Assembly (NCBI RefSeq): GCF_001425865.1 | Contig: NZ_LMDS01000001.1 | Location: forward strand, 350,805 to 414,804 | Origin: Rhizobacter sp. Root404 | GTDB taxonomy: Bacteria; Pseudomonadota; Gammaproteobacteria; Burkholderiales; Burkholderiaceae_C | Direction: 5' to 3' | Length of the DNA stretch: 64,000 bases | Part shown: one piece after another, positions 37,961 through 48,006 of the stretch | Position numbering within the stretch: the stretch's first letter is position 1 | Layout: the number at the start of each line of letters is the position of its first letter | Made by a program: the position numbers and the translations under genes | Notes under the pieces: model-generated | What the model was told of the DNA's origin: nothing | The model's database searches: none | The model's input: only the letters and a program-made list of their open reading frames with translations

Positions 37961-40705
37961 ATGTTGCCCAAGCTCCTCACCTCGATTTTCGGTAGCCGCA
38001 ATGACCGCCTGCTGAAGCAGTACCGGCAGGTCGTGGCCCAGGTCAACGCACTGGAGTCGCAGTTCGAGGCGCTCGACGACGCCGCCCTCGTCGCCAAGAC
38101 GGACGAATTCCGGCAGCGCTTCAAGGCCGGCGAGACGCTCGACAAGATGCTGCCCGAGGCCTTCGCCGTGGTGCGCGAAGGCGGCAAGCGGGTGCTCAAG
38201 ATGCGCCACTTCGACGTGCAGTTGATCGGCGGCATGACGCTGCACAACGGCAAGATCGCCGAAATGCGCACCGGCGAGGGCAAGACGCTGATGGCGACAC
38301 TGCCGGTCTACCTGAACGCCATCACCGGCCAGGGCGTCCATGTCGTCACCGTCAACGACTACCTCGCGCGCCGCGATGCCGAGTGGATGGGGCGCCTGTA
38401 CACCTTCCTCGGCCTGACGGTCGGCGTGAACACGCCGCAGATGAGCCGCGAGGAGAAGCAGGCCGCGTACGCGGCCGACGTGACCTACGGCACCAACAAC
38501 GAATTCGGCTTCGACTACCTGCGCGACAACATGGTGCAGGACGTGGCCGACCGTGTCGCGCGCGGGCTGTCGTACGCGATCGTCGACGAGGTCGACTCGA
38601 TTCTGATCGACGAGGCCCGCACCCCGCTGATCATCAGCGGTCAGGCCGAAGACCACACCGAGATGTACGTGCGCATCAACGCCGTCGTCCCGCAACTGAA
38701 GAAGCAGATTGGCGAGCTCGACCTGCGCACCGGCGAGGGCGTGATCGAGCCGGGCGACTTCACGGTCGACGAGAAGAGCCACCAGGTGTTCCTGACCGAG
38801 GACGGGCACGAGAACGCCGAGCGAATCCTCGGCGAGGCCGGCCTGCTGGCCGAGGGCGCATCTCTCTACGACCCGGCCAACATCACGCTGATGCACCACG
38901 TGTACGCGGCGCTGCGGGCCAAGCACCTCTACAACCGCGACCAGCACTACGTGGTGCAGGACGGCGAGGTCGTGATCGTCGACGAGTTCACCGGGCGCCT
39001 GATGACCGGGCGACGCTGGAGCGATGGCCTGCACCAGGCCGTCGAGGCCAAGGAAGGTGTGCAGATCCAGAGCGAGAACCAGACGCTCGCGTCGATCACG
39101 TTCCAGAACTACTTCCGCATGTACGGCAAGCTGTCGGGCATGACCGGGACGGCCGATACCGAGGCCTACGAATTCCAGGAGATCTACGGCCTCGAGACCG
39201 TGGTGATCCCGCCGAACAAGCCGACGATCCGCAAGGACGAGCTCGACCTCGTCTACAAGACCAGCCGCGAGAAGTTCGAGGCCGTGATCAAGGACATCCG
39301 CGACTGCCACGAACGCGGCCAGCCGGTGCTGGTGGGCACCACGTCGATCGAGAACTCGGAGCTGATCTCGGGGCTGCTGCAGCAGGCCAAGCTGCCGCAC
39401 AACGTGCTGAACGCCAAGCAGCACCAGCGCGAGGCCGAGATCGTCGCGCAGGCCGGCCGTCCGGGCGTGATCACGATCGCGACCAACATGGCCGGCCGCG
39501 GGACCGACATCGTGCTCGGCGGCAATGTCGAGAACCAGATCAAGGCCTTCGACGCCGACGAGACCGCCACCGAGGCCGACAAGGCGGCCTACGCGACCAA
39601 GCTGCACGCCGAATGGCAAGGGCTGCACGACAGCGTCAAGGCCCAGGGCGGCCTGCGGATCATCGCGACCGAGCGCCACGAGTCGCGCCGGATCGACAAC
39701 CAGCTGCGCGGCCGCTCCGGCCGCCAGGGCGACCCGGGTTCCTCGCGCTTCTACCTCTCGCTCGACGACTCGCTGATGCGCATCTTCGCCGGCGACCGCG
39801 TGCGCGCGATCATGGAGCGGCTGAAGATGCCCGACGGCGAGGCGATCGAGGCGGGCATCGTCACGCGCAGCATCGAAAGCGCGCAGCGCAAGGTCGAGGC
39901 GCGCAACTTCGACGTGCGCAAGCAGCTGCTGGAGTACGACGACGTCAGCAACGACCAGCGCAAGGTGATCTACCAGCAGCGCAACGACATCCTCGAGGCG
40001 CAGAGTCTGGCCGGGCAGATCGCCAGCCTGCGCGAGAGCACGATGACCGACGTGGTGCGCACTTTCGTGCCGACCGACAGCGTCGAGGAGCAGTGGGACC
40101 TGGCCGGCCTGGAGAAGGTGCTGGCCGACGAGTGGCACGTCGTGCTGCCGCTCAAGGCCGAGGTCGAGAAGAGCGCGTCCATCACCGACGAGGAGATCGT
40201 CGAGAAGGTCGTTGCGGCCGCGAATGCCGCGTTCGACGAGAAGGTCGAGCGGGTCGGCCTGGAGCAGTTCACGCCGTTCATGCGCATGATCCTGCTGCAG
40301 TCGATCGACTCCCACTGGCGCGAGCACCTGGCCGCGCTGGACTATTTGCGCCAGGGCATCCACCTGCGCGGCTACGCGCAGAAGAACCCGAAGCAGGAAT
40401 ACAAGCGCGAGGCCTTCGAGCTGTTTTCGCAACTGCTCGACGTCGTCAAGATGGACGTGACCCGCGTGCTGATGACGGTGCGCATCCAGTCGCAGGAAGA
40501 GGTCGCGCAGGCGGCCGAGGCGATCGAGGAGCGGGCCGAGCGCATCAGCAACGTCACCTACACGCACCCGAACGAGGACGGCAGCGTCTCGCAGGAGGCC
40601 GATCCGGCGACGCTGGCCGACGAGGTGCCGAAGGTCGGCCGCAACGACCCGTGCCCGTGCGGCAGCGGCAAGAAGTACAAGCAGTGTCACGGCCGCCTGG
40701 CCTGA
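37961..40705 (+). CDS. secA: Preprotein translocase ATPase SecA
   Basis: The 914-residue protein has all SecA landmarks: Walker A in [14 protein letters not shown], Walker B in [15 protein letters not shown], the preprotein cross-linking region, helicase motif [11 protein letters not shown], and a C-terminal zinc-binding SecB site [14 protein letters not shown]. SecA drives secretory proteins through SecYEG at the inner membrane. It follows the M23 peptidase gene. In related genomes argJ usually follows, but here three signalling-type genes lie between. Confidence 0.98.
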   Translation: MLPKLLTSIFGSRNDRLLKQYRQVVAQVNALESQFEALDDAALVAKTDEFRQRFKAGETLDKMLPEAFAVVREGGKRVLKMRHFDVQLIGGMTLHNGKIAEMRTGEGKTLMATLPVYLNAITGQGVHVVTVNDYLARRDAEWMGRLYTFLGLTVGVNTPQMSREEKQAAYAADVTYGTNNEFGFDYLRDNMVQDVADRVARGLSYAIVDEVDSILIDEARTPLIISGQAEDHTEMYVRINAVVPQLKKQIGELDLRTGEGVIEPGDFTVDEKSHQVFLTEDGHENAERILGEAGLLAEGASLYDPANITLMHHVYAALRAKHLYNRDQHYVVQDGEVVIVDEFTGRLMTGRRWSDGLHQAVEAKEGVQIQSENQTLASITFQNYFRMYGKLSGMTGTADTEAYEFQEIYGLETVVIPPNKPTIRKDELDLVYKTSREKFEAVIKDIRDCHERGQPVLVGTTSIENSELISGLLQQAKLPHNVLNAKQHQREAEIVAQAGRPGVITIATNMAGRGTDIVLGGNVENQIKAFDADETATEADKAAYATKLHAEWQGLHDSVKAQGGLRIIATERHESRRIDNQLRGRSGRQGDPGSSRFYLSLDDSLMRIFAGDRVRAIMERLKMPDGEAIEAGIVTRSIESAQRKVEARNFDVRKQLLEYDDVSNDQRKVIYQQRNDILEAQSLAGQIASLRESTMTDVVRTFVPTDSVEEQWDLAGLEKVLADEWHVVLPLKAEVEKSASITDEEIVEKVVAAANAAFDEKVERVGLEQFTPFMRMILLQSIDSHWREHLAALDYLRQGIHLRGYAQKNPKQEYKREAFELFSQLLDVVKMDVTRVLMTVRIQSQEEVAQAAEAIEERAERISNVTYTHPNEDGSVSQEADPATLADEVPKVGRNDPCPCGSGKKYKQCHGRLA

Positions 40706-40777
40706 CGGCCTGACCCAAGTGCCGGTGCGACGCAGGAGAAATCAGCGTCCGCGCGCGTCGTGTCGCACAGCGCAGGC

Positions 40778-40783
40778 TATGCT
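40778..40783 (+). promoter_or_regulatory. Predicted -10 element before the hybrid kinase gene
   Basis: TATGCT lies 9 bases before the ATG at 40793. This is a possible leaderless arrangement; no -35 or Shine-Dalgarno sequence is seen. Confidence 0.3.
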
Positions 40784-40792
40784 CGGCGCTGG

Positions 40793-42574
40793 ATGAGCAA
40801 CGACCCTGTCACCGATGTGGCCGTGCAACGCGAGTTGTTGCGGCTCTCCCTGCACAACTCGTCGCGCAGCGTGCCGTTGCAGCTCGTCGCGGTGGTCGTG
40901 CTGGCCGGTTTGGGGTACTACGCGGGCCTCTACGTGGCCGCCGGCGCGACCGCGCTGCTCGGCGTGGCGGTCGGCGTGTGGCGCGTCATGATCACGCGCC
41001 GCTTCGATGTCGACACCCTGCCGGATTCCGATCTGCCTCGCGCCACGCGCCAGCTCGAAGCCAACTCGGCGCTGGCCGGACTGATGTGGGTCGTGAGCTC
41101 GTTCGGAATCTATGCGCACCTGTCCGGGACCTCGGCCACCGCCTATGTGGTGTTCGCCTGCGGCTCGATCTCGACGGCCGCGTTCTTCATGTCGCTGGTG
41201 GGCCGCTCATTTCTTTGGCTCGCGGTGCCCGAACTGGGCAGTGTGTTCCTGGCCACCCTGATCGCCGAGTCGGTGCGATCGGTGCCTCTGGCGGTGCTGG
41301 TGGCGCTGTACGGCGTCACGATGGTGCGGGCGGCGAAGCAGTTCAGCGACACCACCGTGCGCGCCGTTCGCCACGCACTCGAGGCCGATGCGGCGAACGC
41401 GTCGCTGCAGCTGGCCAAGGAATCCGCCGAGAGCGCGAACCTCGCGAAGTCGCAGTTCTTGGCGACGATGAGCCACGAGATCCGCACGCCGATGAACGGG
41501 GTGATGGGCTCCCTCGAGCTGCTGCGGCGCTCGGTGCTGGACCCGGACCAGCGCCGCCTGGTGCGCACGGCGTCGCAGTCGAGCGCGTCGCTGATGAGCA
41601 TCCTGAACGACGTGCTCGACCACTCGAAGATCGAGGCCGGCAAGCTCAGCCTCGTCGACGCGCCGGTCTCGCTGCATGCGATGGCGGTCTCGGTGATGAC
41701 GCTGTTCCGCGGCAATGCGGATGCCAAGGGGCTGACGTTGAACCTGGACATCGAGCCAGATGTCGAGGATTGGGTGCTGACCGACGCGCAGCGGCTCAAG
41801 CAGGTGCTGCTCAATCTGGTCGGGAATGCGATCAAGTTCACCGAGCGTGGTGACGTGATGCTGCGCTTGTCGCCGTCCACCGTCCCGGCCCGCGACAAGC
41901 GCGTCGGCATCACGTTCGAGATCCGCGATACCGGCATCGGCATCCCGGCCGAGGCGCAGCCGGACCTGTTCCAGCCGTTCCATCAGGTCGACGGGTCGCG
42001 CAGTCGCCGGCGCGGTGGCACCGGGCTGGGGCTGGCGATCAGCCAGGCCATCGTCCAGGCGATGGGCGGATCGATCGAGGTCAAGAGCCGGCCGGGCTTC
42101 GGCTCGCGCTTCCGCTTCACGCTGAACCTGGAACGCGACCCCGAGACCGTGCACGCGCCGCCGGGCGAGTCGGCGCTCGGCGGCCTGGACGGCGAGTCGA
42201 GCCTGATGGGCGTGGTGCTGGTCGTCGAGGACAACGATGTGAACCGGATGATCGCGCGCGAGGTGCTGCAGTCGATCGGGGTCAGCGTCGTCGAGGCGAC
42301 CGACGGCATCGAAGCGCTGGCGCAACTCGAACTGAACAATGTCGACGTGGTGCTGATGGATTGCCAGATGCCGGTGATGGACGGCTACCAGGCAGCGCGC
42401 GAGATCCGCAGCCGCGAGGCCAAGAGCGGGGCGCCCCGCGTCCCGATCCTGGCGCTCACCGCCGATGCATTCGAGGAAGACGCGATGCGCTCGCGCGAGG
42501 CGGGCATGGATGGACATCTGGCCAAGCCCTATACGCGCGAGCAGCTGCTGGAGCTGCTGCGCAACTGGCTCTGA
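40793..42574 (+). CDS. Membrane-bound hybrid sensor histidine kinase
   Basis: The 593-residue protein has an N-terminal membrane region of about five to six hydrophobic spans (residues 28-180) with almost no periplasmic part. A HisKA domain follows with phospho-acceptor H228 in the block [16 protein letters not shown], then an ATPase domain with NAIKF, DTGIGI and GGTGLGLAI, then a receiver domain with acceptor D523 in [12 protein letters not shown]. There is no Hpt domain. The layout resembles RpfC, the receptor for diffusible signal factor, but the N-terminal sequence does not look like RpfC. It converges on the RpfF-like gene, 18 bases away. Confidence 0.92.
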   Translation: MSNDPVTDVAVQRELLRLSLHNSSRSVPLQLVAVVVLAGLGYYAGLYVAAGATALLGVAVGVWRVMITRRFDVDTLPDSDLPRATRQLEANSALAGLMWVVSSFGIYAHLSGTSATAYVVFACGSISTAAFFMSLVGRSFLWLAVPELGSVFLATLIAESVRSVPLAVLVALYGVTMVRAAKQFSDTTVRAVRHALEADAANASLQLAKESAESANLAKSQFLATMSHEIRTPMNGVMGSLELLRRSVLDPDQRRLVRTASQSSASLMSILNDVLDHSKIEAGKLSLVDAPVSLHAMAVSVMTLFRGNADAKGLTLNLDIEPDVEDWVLTDAQRLKQVLLNLVGNAIKFTERGDVMLRLSPSTVPARDKRVGITFEIRDTGIGIPAEAQPDLFQPFHQVDGSRSRRRGGTGLGLAISQAIVQAMGGSIEVKSRPGFGSRFRFTLNLERDPETVHAPPGESALGGLDGESSLMGVVLVVEDNDVNRMIAREVLQSIGVSVVEATDGIEALAQLELNNVDVVLMDCQMPVMDGYQAAREIRSREAKSGAPRVPILALTADAFEEDAMRSREAGMDGHLAKPYTREQLLELLRNWL

Positions 42575-42592
42575 ACGGTCGAGGACAGGCGC

Positions 42593-43540
42593 TCAGTTGA
42601 GCGCCGACCACTCGGTGATGCCGGTGCGCTCCTCGCCCCAGGCCGTATCCAGCTCCATGCGCTTGATCTCGTCGACGGCGCCTTCGCGGGTGATGTCCCC
42701 GGCCTTGCGCACCTGGGCGCGCGCCAGCCGCTCCATCAGACGCAGGTCGCGGTCGCTCAGGTCCAGCGCCGAGGTCGTCCACTGGTCGACGATCGCCATC
42801 AGCATCTCGCGCGTGATCGGGGCCGCGAGGCGCCGGGCTTCCAGCGCCGCCAGCGTGCCGCGCAGCCGCGGGTGCACCTGGGCCAGCACCGCCTCGATCG
42901 CCGCCTCACCCTCGCCGTCCTCGACGATGACGTCCACCAGGTGGCGCCGCATCAATTGCTCGGCGGTGTAGAGGCGGCCCGACAGGATCATCTCGTTCGC
43001 GATCGAGAAACCCGCCTTGCGGATCACGAAGTTCCACGCGCCCATGCCCGGAAACAGGTTGAACAACACCTCGGGGAAGCCGGCCTGCGCACTGCGCTCG
43101 AAGATGATCTTGTGGAACGGCATCACCGATTCGAGCCCGCCGCCCAGGGTGTCGCCCTGCACCAGCACCGTCGTGTGCACGCCCAGCTTGGATGCGTTCT
43201 CCAGCCACCACACCATCTCCACGCAGCGCCGGCCGTACATGCGCAGAGAGTCCACGTCGCGCGCCCGGATCAGCAGCACGAACAGCGACAGGTCGCCGCC
43301 GAAGTTGAAGACGCCGGTGACGTCGGACGTGAGGACCAGGTGCTTGACCAGGCCAGGGCTGGCTTCGATGTCGTCGAGCACGCGCTGCATCTCGGCGATG
43401 CCCGCCAGGCTGTAGCACTGGATCGGCTTGACGTAGGTGCGCACGCGCAGCGCCTGCCGGTCCGGGTTCCACTCCAGTCGCAGGTACTTGTACGGGCGCG
43501 TCATCAGCGCCGTCAGCTGCGCTTTCTCGTGTGGAGTCAT
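42593..43540 (-). CDS. RpfF-like crotonase-family enzyme (possible diffusible signal factor synthase)
   Basis: The 315-residue protein is a crotonase whose core follows RpfF rather than ordinary enoyl-CoA hydratases. Shared blocks are [11 protein letters not shown] (75-87), [14 protein letters not shown] (126-139), [17 protein letters not shown] (153-169) and [13 protein letters not shown]. Both catalytic glutamates of RpfF have counterparts, E137 and E157, with the same 20-residue spacing. RpfF makes cis-2-unsaturated fatty acid signals from acyl-ACP by combined dehydration and thioesterase activity. The start overlaps the stop of the upstream diiron protein gene as ATGA. Whether it makes a signal molecule is inference. 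Confidence 0.82.
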   Translation of the reverse strand: MTPHEKAQLTALMTRPYKYLRLEWNPDRQALRVRTYVKPIQCYSLAGIAEMQRVLDDIEASPGLVKHLVLTSDVTGVFNFGGDLSLFVLLIRARDVDSLRMYGRRCVEMVWWLENASKLGVHTTVLVQGDTLGGGLESVMPFHKIIFERSAQAGFPEVLFNLFPGMGAWNFVIRKAGFSIANEMILSGRLYTAEQLMRRHLVDVIVEDGEGEAAIEAVLAQVHPRLRGTLAALEARRLAAPITREMLMAIVDQWTTSALDLSDRDLRLMERLARAQVRKAGDITREGAVDEIKRMELDTAWGEERTGITEWSALN

Positions 43541-44184
43541 ATCGCCGCGAAGATCCCGGTGATCTGCTGGAAGTTGACGAGGGTGGACTCGACGATGGCC
43601 TCGCGCGCCGCCTCGTCGGTCAGCGTGTTGAGCACCTGGCGAAGTTCGATCATGTGCTCGGCGTCCATCGTGGCGTGCGAGCTGATGAACGAGACGCCGC
43701 GGTCGCCTTCCAGCAGCAGCGAGTCGCGGATCGCCGACGAGAACGTGCCGCCATACACCGACGCGATCACCTCCAGGGCGTACATCATGCCGAGCACCGA
43801 GCACGGATGGCGCCGATCGGCCGACCAGTAATTGAAGCCGGTGAGCGCGAGCACATGGACCGACGGGGAGTAACCGCGGGTGTCGTCCGGCTGGACGCCC
43901 ACTGCTTCCAGGTCGTTCATCACCCACTCTTCGTGTCCCGACTCCTCATGCATGTGCTCGTACAGGAAGTAGCGCACCTGGCGATGGGCATCGGTCACGC
44001 GGCTCGCGGCCGCCGCGCACACCGGGTTGAAGTGCCACACCACCTGGTACAGCTCCAGCAGCAGCTTGCGGTAGCGCTCGATCGACATGCCGTGCGCGAC
44101 GGCGTCCAGCACGACCGGATGGGTCTCGAAATCTCGGCGCGCCTCGTCGGTGCGAAGCACCAGGTCAGCGAAGAAAGGCAGCAT
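43537..44184 (-). CDS. Haem-oxygenase-like diiron oxidase/oxygenase family protein
   Basis: The 215-residue all-helical protein belongs to the iron-containing redox (haem-oxygenase-like, HDO) group. Candidate iron ligands are E80/E81 and H84 in [12 protein letters not shown]138 in [10 protein letters not shown], and H170, D174 and H177 in [10 protein letters not shown], a H-x3-D-x2-H pattern typical of the group. Known members cleave, hydroxylate or decarboxylate small molecules and fatty acids with O2. It is the first gene of a two-gene operon with the RpfF-like enzyme, so it may modify that enzyme's substrate or product. Confidence 0.78.
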   Translation of the reverse strand: MLPFFADLVLRTDEARRDFETHPVVLDAVAHGMSIERYRKLLLELYQVVWHFNPVCAAAASRVTDAHRQVRYFLYEHMHEESGHEEWVMNDLEAVGVQPDDTRGYSPSVHVLALTGFNYWSADRRHPCSVLGMMYALEVIASVYGGTFSSAIRDSLLLEGDRGVSFISSHATMDAEHMIELRQVLNTLTDEAAREAIVESTLVNFQQITGIFAAI

Positions 44185-44224
44185 TCAATGGGTTCCCGAC
44201 AACGTGATTCAGCATTCCGTGCGG

Positions 44225-44242
44225 CCGTCGAATTGTCGACGG
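44225..44242. promoter_or_regulatory. Interrupted palindrome upstream of the diiron/RpfF-like operon
   Basis: CCGTCGA (44225-44231), spacer ATTG, TCGACGG (44236-44242) form a perfect 7-4-7 inverted repeat. It lies 41 bases before the start of the diiron gene and 129 bases before argJ, in the 186-base divergent region. It could be an operator; no regulator is identified. Confidence 0.35.
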
Positions 44243-44370
44243 ACCGTCAACCTGATGCATGTTTCGGGCCGACTCTAATGCAGGTGCACGACCTTTGCCC
44301 ATACGTAAGCCTTACAGGGTCGGGCGGCCGCATGCACAATCCCCCGCCATCCCCGCTCGAATCGACTGCC

Positions 44371-45600
44371 ATGCCCGTCAATCTGCAAGCCCCCGATCCC
44401 CAATCCCTGTACGCCGTGCGCGGCGTCGAGCTCGGCATCGCGATGGCCGGCGTACGCAAGGCGAACCGGCGCGATTTGACGGTGGTGACGATCGCTCCCG
44501 GCTCGACCGTGGCGGGCGTGTTCACCCGCAACCGCTTCTGCGCGGCACCGGTGCAGTTGTGCCGTACGCACCTGGCCAGCAGCTCCGCGCCGCGGGCGAT
44601 CGTCATCAACACCGGCAACGCCAACGCCGGCACCGGCGAGGATGGGCTGGCCCGCGCGTTCGCCACCTGCAGCGCACTGGCCGGCCACCTGAAGATCGCG
44701 CCCGAGCAGGTGCTGCCGTTCTCGACCGGCGTGATCATGGAAAGCCTGCCGGTCGACCGCATCGTCGCCGGCATGCCGGCGGCCATCGCCGACCTGCGCG
44801 CCGACCACTGGGCCGAGGCGGCAGAGGCGATCATGACCACCGACACCGTGCCGAAGGCCGCCTCCGCGCAACTGCTGATCGGCGGCCGTACCGTGACGAT
44901 CACCGGCATCAGCAAGGGCGCCGGGATGATCCGGCCGAACATGGCGACGATGCTGGGCTTCGTCGCGACCGACGCGGTGATCGCGCCGGCACTGGTGCAG
45001 GCGCTGGTCACCGACGCGGCGGACCAGTCCTTCAACCGCATCACGATCGACGGCGACACCTCGACCAACGACTCGTTCCTGCTGATCGCCACCGGCCTGG
45101 CCGGGCATGCCGAGATCACGCAGTTCGAGAGCGGCGATGGCCGACGCCTGCGCGACGCCGTGGTTGCCGTCGCGCGTCAGCTCGCCCAGGCGATCGTGCG
45201 CGACGGCGAGGGCGCCACCAAGTTCATCAGCGTGCAGATCGATGGCGGCAAGACCGAGGCCGAGTGCCGCCAGGCCGCCTACGCGATCGCGCATTCGCCG
45301 CTGGTCAAGACGGCGTTCTTCGCCAGTGACCCGAACCTCGGCCGCATCCTCGCCGCGGTCGGCTATGCCGGCATCGACGACCTCGACCAGACGAAGATCG
45401 ACCTGTTTCTCGACGACGTGGCGGTCGTCCAGAACGGTGGGCGGCTGGCGACCTACCGCGAGGAGGACGGCGCCCGGGTGATGAAGCAGAGCGAGATCAC
45501 GGTGCGGATCGACCTGCACCGCGGCGCCGTATCCACCACGGTCTGGACCTGCGACCTCAGTTACGACTACGTCAAGATCAACGCTGATTACCGCAGCTGA
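44371..45600 (+). CDS. argJ: Bifunctional glutamate N-acetyltransferase / amino-acid acetyltransferase ArgJ
   Basis: The 409-residue protein has the self-cleavage site in NMATMLGF, where the threonine becomes the N-terminal nucleophile of the beta chain. Other motifs are [27 protein letters not shown] and the C-terminal [13 protein letters not shown]. ArgJ transfers acetyl from N-acetylornithine to glutamate, completing the acetyl cycle of arginine synthesis. The ATG at 44371 is chosen over a longer frame because the conserved N terminus ([15 protein letters not shown]) begins about 18 residues later. Confidence 0.97.
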   Translation: MPVNLQAPDPQSLYAVRGVELGIAMAGVRKANRRDLTVVTIAPGSTVAGVFTRNRFCAAPVQLCRTHLASSSAPRAIVINTGNANAGTGEDGLARAFATCSALAGHLKIAPEQVLPFSTGVIMESLPVDRIVAGMPAAIADLRADHWAEAAEAIMTTDTVPKAASAQLLIGGRTVTITGISKGAGMIRPNMATMLGFVATDAVIAPALVQALVTDAADQSFNRITIDGDTSTNDSFLLIATGLAGHAEITQFESGDGRRLRDAVVAVARQLAQAIVRDGEGATKFISVQIDGGKTEAECRQAAYAIAHSPLVKTAFFASDPNLGRILAAVGYAGIDDLDQTKIDLFLDDVAVVQNGGRLATYREEDGARVMKQSEITVRIDLHRGAVSTTVWTCDLSYDYVKINADYRS

Positions 45601-46051
45601 GCGCGGCGTCCGCCCCCGCCTCATCGATGCAGTGGATGCGGCGCAACGACGACCGGCCCGGCCGGCTTGTCATCGCCCGCCGCCCGCTGCTACCATCTCG
45701 GCTCGATTTGACCCGCCCACCCATGAGCCCCGCCTTCCACGCCCACGCCCGCACCGCTGCACGCGGTGAGCCGTGCGCCGGCGCGGTCTGGCTCGACTCC
45801 GGCATCGCGCCCGGGCTCGTCGTCGTCGACTCGAACCGACCGGCCTCTCCGGCCGGCATCGCACGCGGGCTGTTGAAGCAGTTCGGCGCTGCGCATTAGT
45901 CCTCTCGGCATCCGCTTCTGACCAGGAGCTTCCGCTGAGAACTCAGCGGAAGAATCGGAAACACGCCCCTTCCTTTCGCTGCACCGGGTCCACCGACCCA
46001 TCAGGGCATCCAACCCGATGCCGCGAGAAGAAGACGAAAGAGGTGAGGACC
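45601..46051 (+). other. 451-base region without a supported gene
   Basis: An open frame for 58 residues starts with ATG at 45723 and ends at 45899 (an upstream ATG at 45627 extends it to 90). It has no ribosome binding site, no recognisable motif and a composition common to non-coding GC-rich DNA, so I do not call it a gene. The region also holds a hairpin at 45840-45856 and the strong palindrome at 45929-45952. It is probably the leader of the MFS gene. Confidence 0.4.
45929..45952. promoter_or_regulatory. Perfect 24-base palindrome upstream of the MFS gene
   Basis: CTTCCGCTGAG (45929-45939) and CTCAGCGGAAG (45942-45952) are perfect inverted repeats around AA, about 100 bases before the MFS start. 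As RNA it would form a 10- to 11-bp hairpin; as DNA it is a candidate operator. No T run follows, so it is unlikely to be a terminator. Confidence 0.5.
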
Positions 46052-47404
46052 ATGAGACAGGTCTTGTTGAATTCCATTCGCGGCTGGCGACGCCGCTTGC
46101 GCCTGCCGGCCGACGATCTGCTGCGCGATGCGACCTACCGGCGCCTGTGGACGTCGATCCTGATCAGCTCGTTCGGCGGGCAGGTGACGATGCTGGCGCT
46201 GCCGCTGACGGCGGCCGTGCTGCTGCACGCGAGCCCGACCCAGATGGGCCTGCTGACCGCGATGGAGATCGCGCCGTTCGTGCTGTTCTCGCTGCCGACT
46301 GGCGTGTGGCTGGACCGGGTGCGCAAGCTGCCGGTCTACATCGTCGGCGAGACGCTGCTCGCGGTCGTCGTCGCCAGCGTGCCGTTCGCCTGGTGGATGG
46401 GCTGGCTCTCGATGGGGTGGATGTACGCCTGTGCGTTCCTGCTCGGCACGGTCTTCACGATCGCCGGAACGGCTGCGCAGATCGTGCTGACGCAGGTGGT
46501 CGCGCGCGAGCGACTGGTCGAGGCCCACGCCAAGAATGCCCTCGCCGGTTCGGGGGCCGAAGTGGCCGGGCCGGGGCTGGCCGGCGCGTTGATCAAGCTG
46601 GTCGGCGCACCGCTGGCGCTCCTGGTCGACGCGGTGCTGCTGCTGGTCTCGGCCGCGATCCTGCGCGGCATCGTGGTGGTCGAGGACCTGCGGCCGCGCG
46701 CCGACGCCCATTTCATGCGCGACCTGCGTGCCGGCGTGCGCTTCGTGCTGCGGCACCGCTTGCTGGTCGCGCTCGCGCTCGCGGTGGGTGTCTGGCAGAT
46801 GTGCCACAACGCCGCGGTCGTTGTGCAGATCCTGTTTGCCACGCGCACGCTCGGCTTGTCGGAGCAGGCGGTCGGGTTGAGCTACATGGGCATGGGCGTC
46901 GGCACGATCCTGGCGAGTGTCGTCGGCCGTCGCGTGAGTGCACGGGTCGGCCCCGGCCCGTGCCTGGTGCTCGGTTTCGCGGTCTGCGGCGCGGGCTGGC
47001 TGCTGCTGGCGGTGGCACCGGTCGGGCCGTTCGGGGTCGCCGCGTTCGCGCTGATGCTGATGCTGTTCTCGACCGGCGCGGTGCTGGTGTTCATCAACTT
47101 CCTGGCGCTTCGCCAGGCGGTGACGCCGCCGCACTTGCTCGGGCGCATGACGAGCACGATGCGCTGGCTGATCCTGATCCCCGCGGGCCCCGGCGCGCTG
47201 CTCGGCGGCTGGCTGGGAGAACAGTTCGGGTTGCGCGCGGCGCTCGGCTTCGCGGGCGGTGGCGCCTTGCTGCTCGCGCTGCTTGCGTGGCGCGCGCCGG
47301 TGATCCGCCGGGTGCGGGCCTTGCCCAGGCCCGAAAGCGAGCACGACTGGCTGGGCGCCGAGGCCGATGTGCGGTCCGCGCGCCCGGCGATCGAACCCGT
47401 CTGA
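46052..47404 (+). CDS. Major facilitator superfamily transporter
   Basis: The 450-residue protein has about twelve hydrophobic segments and the MFS motif GVWLDRVRKLPVYIV in the loop after the second span. The second half begins near residue 230 after a central polar loop. It resembles EntS-like and macrolide-efflux-like MFS exporters, but the substrate cannot be assigned. The ATG at 46052 has a good ribosome binding site (GAGGTGAGGA). The downstream acetyltransferase lies 14 bases away and may be cotranscribed; a drug-modification and export pair is possible but not shown. Confidence 0.88.
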   Translation: MRQVLLNSIRGWRRRLRLPADDLLRDATYRRLWTSILISSFGGQVTMLALPLTAAVLLHASPTQMGLLTAMEIAPFVLFSLPTGVWLDRVRKLPVYIVGETLLAVVVASVPFAWWMGWLSMGWMYACAFLLGTVFTIAGTAAQIVLTQVVARERLVEAHAKNALAGSGAEVAGPGLAGALIKLVGAPLALLVDAVLLLVSAAILRGIVVVEDLRPRADAHFMRDLRAGVRFVLRHRLLVALALAVGVWQMCHNAAVVVQILFATRTLGLSEQAVGLSYMGMGVGTILASVVGRRVSARVGPGPCLVLGFAVCGAGWLLLAVAPVGPFGVAAFALMLMLFSTGAVLVFINFLALRQAVTPPHLLGRMTSTMRWLILIPAGPGALLGGWLGEQFGLRAALGFAGGGALLLALLAWRAPVIRRVRALPRPESEHDWLGAEADVRSARPAIEPV

Positions 47405-47418
47405 CAGGAGGACGTGTG

Positions 47419-48006
47419 ATGGATCCTTTGCTCGAACCGGTGCCTGAGCGCATCGAGACCGACCGACTGATCGTGCGGCTGCCGTGCGGCGACGACGCCG
47501 CGGCGCTGAACGCGGCGGTCTGCGAATCGCTCGACGATCTGCGCGTCTTCATGCCGTGGGCGCAGACCGCGCCGTCGCTCGTCCAGAGCGAGGCCGATTG
47601 CCGCCGCATGCAGGGCAAGTTCCTGCTGCGCGAGGACCTGGCGCTGTTCATGTTCGAGCGGGGTGCGGACGGCAGCGAGGGCGCCTTCGTCGGCGGCACC
47701 GGCTTGCACCGAATCGACTGGCGTGTTCGCCGCTTCGAGCTGGGCTACTGGTGCCGCTCCAGCCGGCAAGGGCACGGCTACGTCACCGAGGCGGCGCGGG
47801 CGCTGACGCGCTGTGCGTTCGACACGCTGCGGGCGCGGCGCGTCGAAGTGCGCATGGACGACACGAACGTGCGCAGCTGGAAGGTGGCCGAACGCGCCGG
47901 ATTCGCGCTGGAAGGCACGCTGCGCGGCGACGCGCTGAACCCGCTCGGCGAGCCGCGCGACACGCGCGTCTACGCGCTCACCGCCGCGGCGCGCGCATCG
48001 GCCTAG
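47419..48006 (+). CDS. GNAT-family acetyltransferase (RimJ-like)
   Basis: The 195-residue protein has the RimJ/RimL type of GNAT fold: ETDRLIVRLP near the N terminus, then FELGYWCRSSRQGHGYVTEA with the acetyl-CoA pyrophosphate loop, and NVRSWKVAERAGFALEGTLRG. Such enzymes acetylate protein N termini or small molecules. AGGAGG precedes the ATG by 7 bases. The stop codon overlaps that of the convergent ugpQ within the four bases CTAG. Confidence 0.88.
   Translation: MDPLLEPVPERIETDRLIVRLPCGDDAAALNAAVCESLDDLRVFMPWAQTAPSLVQSEADCRRMQGKFLLREDLALFMFERGADGSEGAFVGGTGLHRIDWRVRRFELGYWCRSSRQGHGYVTEAARALTRCAFDTLRARRVEVRMDDTNVRSWKVAERAGFALEGTLRGDALNPLGEPRDTRVYALTAAARASA

Noticed and set aside
37874..40690. 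938-residue open frame opposite secA
   Set aside because: Same antisense artefact; the plus strand encodes an intact SecA over the same bases.
40793..42574. Calling the hybrid kinase rpfC
   Set aside because: Only the domain layout and convergent position fit; the membrane region does not look like RpfC and the Hpt domain is absent.
45627..45899. Small open frame of 58 or 90 residues between argJ and the MFS gene
   Set aside because: No ribosome binding site, no recognisable motif, and composition like non-coding DNA here. Described only as part of the intergenic region.
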